NCBI GenBank assembly: GCA_036382775.1
Contig: DASVHD010000041.1
Span: 1-64,000, forward strand
Length of the DNA: 64,000 nucleotides
Direction: 5' to 3'
From: a bacterium
GTDB taxonomy: Bacteria > Hydrothermota > Tepidihabitantia > SM23-42 > JAOAFX01
The position numbers were made by a program, and so were the translations under genes. The notes under the pieces are model-generated. The model searched no databases. It was not told the DNA's origin and saw only the letters and a list, made by a program, of their open reading frames with translations. This document shows positions 61,198 to 64,000 of this stretch, one piece after another (position 1 is the first letter of the stretch; every line of letters begins with the position of its first letter).

Positions 61198-62187
61198 TTA
61201 CCAGTAGAATTCTTTATACTGCCGATAATACGCGAGCGTTCTTGTTATTCCATCCCTTAGCGATGTGCTGGGTTTCCAGCCCGCGATCTTCCTTATTTTT
61301 TCAATGTCCGAATAAAAATCTCCCGGTTCCTGCGCTTTTCTTTCCGGCGAATAGGGAGCGAATTCCCAGCTGCCTTTGCCGGCGATCTCAACGATAGTTT
61401 TGATCAACTCCAGAAAACTTGTCGGCTTGTCAATGCCGACATTCAGCACTTCGCCAAATCCCTTCTCGCTTGCAGCGCACGCCAGGATCGCATCCACGCA
61501 ATCGTCCACGTACAGGAAATCTCTCACGATCTTGCCGTCGCCAAAAACCTTCAGTGCCTCGCCATCGATCGCCTGGCGGATGAACCAGTTGACAACGCCG
61601 TAATGTGAATGTTTCATCTGCGCCCTCGGTCCGTATATGTTGGTCAACCGCAAAAGCACTGACTTGATGCCGTGAATATCATTGTACACTTTCACAATCT
61701 TTTCCGCGGTCAGATTGGCGATTTCATGGATGCCCTTGGGGTAGGTCGGCGCGTTCTCATCGACCGGCAACCGCACGGATGAACCATAAACCCCTCTTGT
61801 CCCGGTATAAACCACGGTTGCGTGCTGGTTATGTTTTTTCAGCGCTTCCATAAGGATAGCGGTGCCCTTGATGTTGATGTCAATATCGGGATAGGGATTG
61901 GACAGGCTTAATACGTGCGAAACCTGGCCCGCCAGGTGAAAGACCAGGTCCTTCCCCTGAACGAGGTAATTCATGACGCTCTCGCTCAAGATATCGCCAA
62001 AATTGATGTTCACCTTATCCTTTATCGGCTCGATGTTGAACAGATTGCCGCCGTGTTCCGGCAGCATGTTATCGATGATCGTGACCCGTGCGCCGAGTTC
62101 AACAAGCCTGATCGAAAGATTGCTGCCGATAAAACCAAGACCACCGGTTACTAGCACATCTTTGCCTGAAAATCCAGCTGTTTTCAT
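61198..62187 (-). CDS. Extended SDR nucleotide-sugar epimerase/dehydratase with altered catalytic pair
   Basis: 329 residues from ATG 62187, preceded by GAGGTG. VTGGLGFIGSNLSIRLV is the NAD motif and VYTGTRGVYG aligns with the Ser/Thr-x-x-x-Tyr-Gly strand of the family; LRLTNIYGPRAQMKHSHY and VRDFLYVDDCVDAIL are normal. The catalytic Tyr-x3-Lys is not present: the aligned residues are His and Asn in GIHEIANLTAEK. Either catalysis differs, or the protein belongs to a subfamily with a shifted active site. It lies 15 bases after the membrane protein gene and 3 before wbpD set 2. Confidence 0.78.
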   Translation of the reverse strand: MKTAGFSGKDVLVTGGLGFIGSNLSIRLVELGARVTIIDNMLPEHGGNLFNIEPIKDKVNINFGDILSESVMNYLVQGKDLVFHLAGQVSHVLSLSNPYPDIDINIKGTAILMEALKKHNQHATVVYTGTRGVYGSSVRLPVDENAPTYPKGIHEIANLTAEKIVKVYNDIHGIKSVLLRLTNIYGPRAQMKHSHYGVVNWFIRQAIDGEALKVFGDGKIVRDFLYVDDCVDAILACAASEKGFGEVLNVGIDKPTSFLELIKTIVEIAGKGSWEFAPYSPERKAQEPGDFYSDIEKIRKIAGWKPSTSLRDGITRTLAYYRQYKEFYW

Positions 62188-62202
62188 TGCCACCTCGATG
62201 GG

Positions 62203-64000
62203 TCATTCGACCGCGTAGATCATGACCTGCCCGTCATTGAACACATTCCTGAAAAAAGCGAGTTCGCTGATCTTCCGCTGGAATTTCCAAAAACCGAGAG
62301 CACTGTCGCCGCTACCTTCAATGGGGCCGTAGACCAGGTAATCCACGCGGTATTTTTTTAACATGGAACGCACGTCCTCGCATTGCAGTTCCCGGTACCG
62401 GGTCAGCACCGAGTCGATATCATCGTCCGTATAGCATTTAAGAAACCTATCGCGGTCCATCATAACCCTGTTCTTCTCACCGTACGGCCGCCAATAGAAC
62501 AAGATCGATTTTACCTCTTCGCTGTAGTCTGCCGAGTTTGCTTTCAGCGCCGACCGCAAGCGGTCAGGGCTCAATCCGATAAAACCGAAGAGCCGCAGTG
62601 CCCGGTCATGGAAGATCTCCGGTCGTGTAAACATTGCGTAGTCCGCAAAATACACGTTGTTATGCGTATAAACAACGGTAAAATCAGCGGTCAGGGGATT
62701 ACAGAGCACGACGCTTTCTCCTGCCGCATAACCGTTCAACCAGGCAAACGCCGGACCATAATCCTGCATGACCGTGGCAAATCCTTTTCTTGTACCCGCA
62801 TAGCTTGAGATCTGGGTCAGCAATCCTATAATCAATACCGCCGACAGGCCTAGAGAATAACGTAACTGCCTCCTTCGGCCTTTAGAAATCCCCAAACCGA
62901 GCACTGCTAAACCGATCACCCAGGTTATTAATTTTTTGTCGATCATCCATGCAAGACGACCGGCTTTGCCGAGAATGCCACCGGTTCCCGGCGCTGGAAA
63001 GCGCAGGACAAGGATTGCGCCGGCAGTCAAGGCGATCAGCACTATCGCGGCGAGATAGATATAATATCTCTTATTACCCGCCGACGACAAACGTTTGCAC
63101 CTTTCCTTCACATAGGCTTTGAAATCGTCGTTATTCAGACGGGAGAAAACGACCGCGATGATTATGGTGAAAATCACGGGGGCAACGAAAATCTCGAAAT
63201 GGTGCAACTCGAGGCTGATACCGGTGATCACTTGTTGATTCATGCAGATAATGTGGGCTGTTGCCAGTGCGGTCAGAACGGCGAATTCCGTTTTACCAAA
63301 CCACCCTTTCCGGTAAAACCAGAAACAGGCGAATATCACTATAACAACAAGAACCTGGAACAACGTGATCGCCGGAGCATGAGGCAAAGCCACCCCGAAA
63401 GTATGGCTCGTCCAGATGTTGGACTGGCCGGCTGTCTGGATCAACCGGACCCAAGCATATGCCGATAGCACCGCCGAACCGAGAAGCATGATCAGAGTAT
63501 GCCTTAACCAGACGCGATTTTTAAATACCACCGCGACCAAGGCAAAAACGGTCAGAGCAGCATAAAGATAAGTCCAGTAGAACAAATAACTGTATACGGT
63601 CGCGCTGAGACTAAATGCTCCCAGAATCGCGGCCCATGCTTTGTTGTTCTTGATTGAAATGACCCAAAAAACCAGGGAAAGCGCCCAGAAAAGCGCCGCC
63701 ACCTGTATCCCGGGCCGTAAGAAGACCAGATGGAAATCCCAATAAACGGACCAATTGAAGATCACAAAATCCCTGGTCCAGATCACCGGCATAAGAAGGG
63801 CGGCGAGGGCGCCGAGAACGGCTGTCGCACGATCCCTTACCAGATTTAATACCAGAATGTATATGAAAATAAAAAGCAGCGCCGGGAACAGAAATTTAAT
63901 GATTATAACCAGAATATCCATGGGTATTGACAGAATCTCAGCCGGTATGCCGACGAGCCAGTAGGGCAAGAACTGGGAACTCATGTAGGATGCAGGCTCA
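62203..64000 (-). CDS. GT-C-like integral membrane glycosyltransferase or glycan protein, 5' end cut by window edge
   Basis: At least 593 residues are visible from an internal ATG at 63984, and the frame stays open to the window edge, so the true start lies beyond it. About ten to twelve membrane helices cover most of the visible protein (residues 10-400), followed by a soluble C-terminal part (about 400-593) with FAWLNGYAAGESVVLCNPLT and VDYLVYGPIEGSG. This is the plan of dolichyl-phosphate-mannose-type or DUF-type GT-C proteins, whose C-terminal domain reads acceptor or substrate. It may take the polyprenyl sugar made by the GT2 downstream. Confidence 0.75.
   Translation of the reverse strand, partial: EPASYMSSQFLPYWLVGIPAEILSIPMDILVIIIKFLFPALLFIFIYILVLNLVRDRATAVLGALAALLMPVIWTRDFVIFNWSVYWDFHLVFLRPGIQVAALFWALSLVFWVISIKNNKAWAAILGAFSLSATVYSYLFYWTYLYAALTVFALVAVVFKNRVWLRHTLIMLLGSAVLSAYAWVRLIQTAGQSNIWTSHTFGVALPHAPAITLFQVLVVIVIFACFWFYRKGWFGKTEFAVLTALATAHIICMNQQVITGISLELHHFEIFVAPVIFTIIIAVVFSRLNNDDFKAYVKERCKRLSSAGNKRYYIYLAAIVLIALTAGAILVLRFPAPGTGGILGKAGRLAWMIDKKLITWVIGLAVLGLGISKGRRRQLRYSLGLSAVLIIGLLTQISSYAGTRKGFATVMQDYGPAFAWLNGYAAGESVVLCNPLTADFTVVYTHNNVYFADYAMFTRPEIFHDRALRLFGFIGLSPDRLRSALKANSADYSEEVKSILFYWRPYGEKNRVMMDRDRFLKCYTDDDIDSVLTRYRELQCEDVRSMLKKYRVDYLVYGPIEGSGDSALGFWKFQRKISELAFFRNVFNDGQVMIYAVE

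Noticed and set aside
1-64000. tRNA, rRNA, prophage, insertion sequence or toxin-antitoxin genes
   Set aside because: Gaps were read for these; no cloverleaf arms, transposase, integrase or small paired genes were found.

Overview
The window looks like a chromosome segment of an uncultivated Gram-negative bacterium with two membranes. Three proteins suggest this: two secreted proteins with type IX secretion-like C-terminal sorting domains and a Wzi-like outer-membrane barrel. Together with a type IV pilus machine and a serine palmitoyltransferase, they point to the neighbourhood of the FCB group or a related candidate phylum such as WOR-3/Stahlbacteria. That placement is inference; no rRNA or ribosomal protein gene is present to confirm it. 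I see no tRNA, rRNA, CRISPR array, insertion sequence or prophage.

Region 1 (1-16300) is housekeeping: SppA protease, a GH84-type glycosidase, a large secreted protein with a sorting domain, a two-subunit aconitase/isopropylmalate isomerase family enzyme with an isocitrate/isopropylmalate dehydrogenase, an operon of serine palmitoyltransferase plus a GNAT-fold protein (candidate ceramide synthase), PurB, HtrA and a transaldolase-like aldolase. Its intergenic gaps carry at least three dispersed, partly nested repeat families. Region 2 (16389-24596, minus) is a type IV pilus operon: two PilB-type ATPases in tandem, PilT, PilC and a PilS-like kinase, then TruA. Region 3 (24885-28979, plus) is a four-gene cluster that reads as peptidoglycan-sugar recycling: NamZ-type muramidase, MurU-like nucleotidyltransferase, AmgK-like kinase and a serine hydrolase.

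Region 4 (29055-64000, all minus) is a large surface-glycan locus with tightly coupled genes. Its 3' part holds a sugar-phosphate transferase and a WbpB/WbpD/WbpE set, followed upstream by a polysaccharide deacetylase, a FemAB-like transferase, a DUF354 protein and a glutamine-dependent asparagine-synthase-like amidotransferase. Its 5' part holds a second deacetylase, FemAB, WbpE and WbpD set beside a gene for a sorting-domain protein. Between them lie glycosyltransferases, an amidotransferase-like protein lacking the catalytic Cys, an ATP-grasp protein, methyltransferases and a three-gene nucleotide-sugar cassette. The enzyme set resembles the Wbp/Vim pathway that, in Porphyromonas, makes the sugar to which type IX cargo is attached. 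The central hypothesis is that this locus builds the cell-surface anchor for the organism's own sorting-domain proteins.

Six promoters of unusually uniform design (TTGAC[A/T], exactly 16 bases, TATAAT-like) were read directly. Four lie so close to the start codon that the transcript would be leaderless or nearly so.
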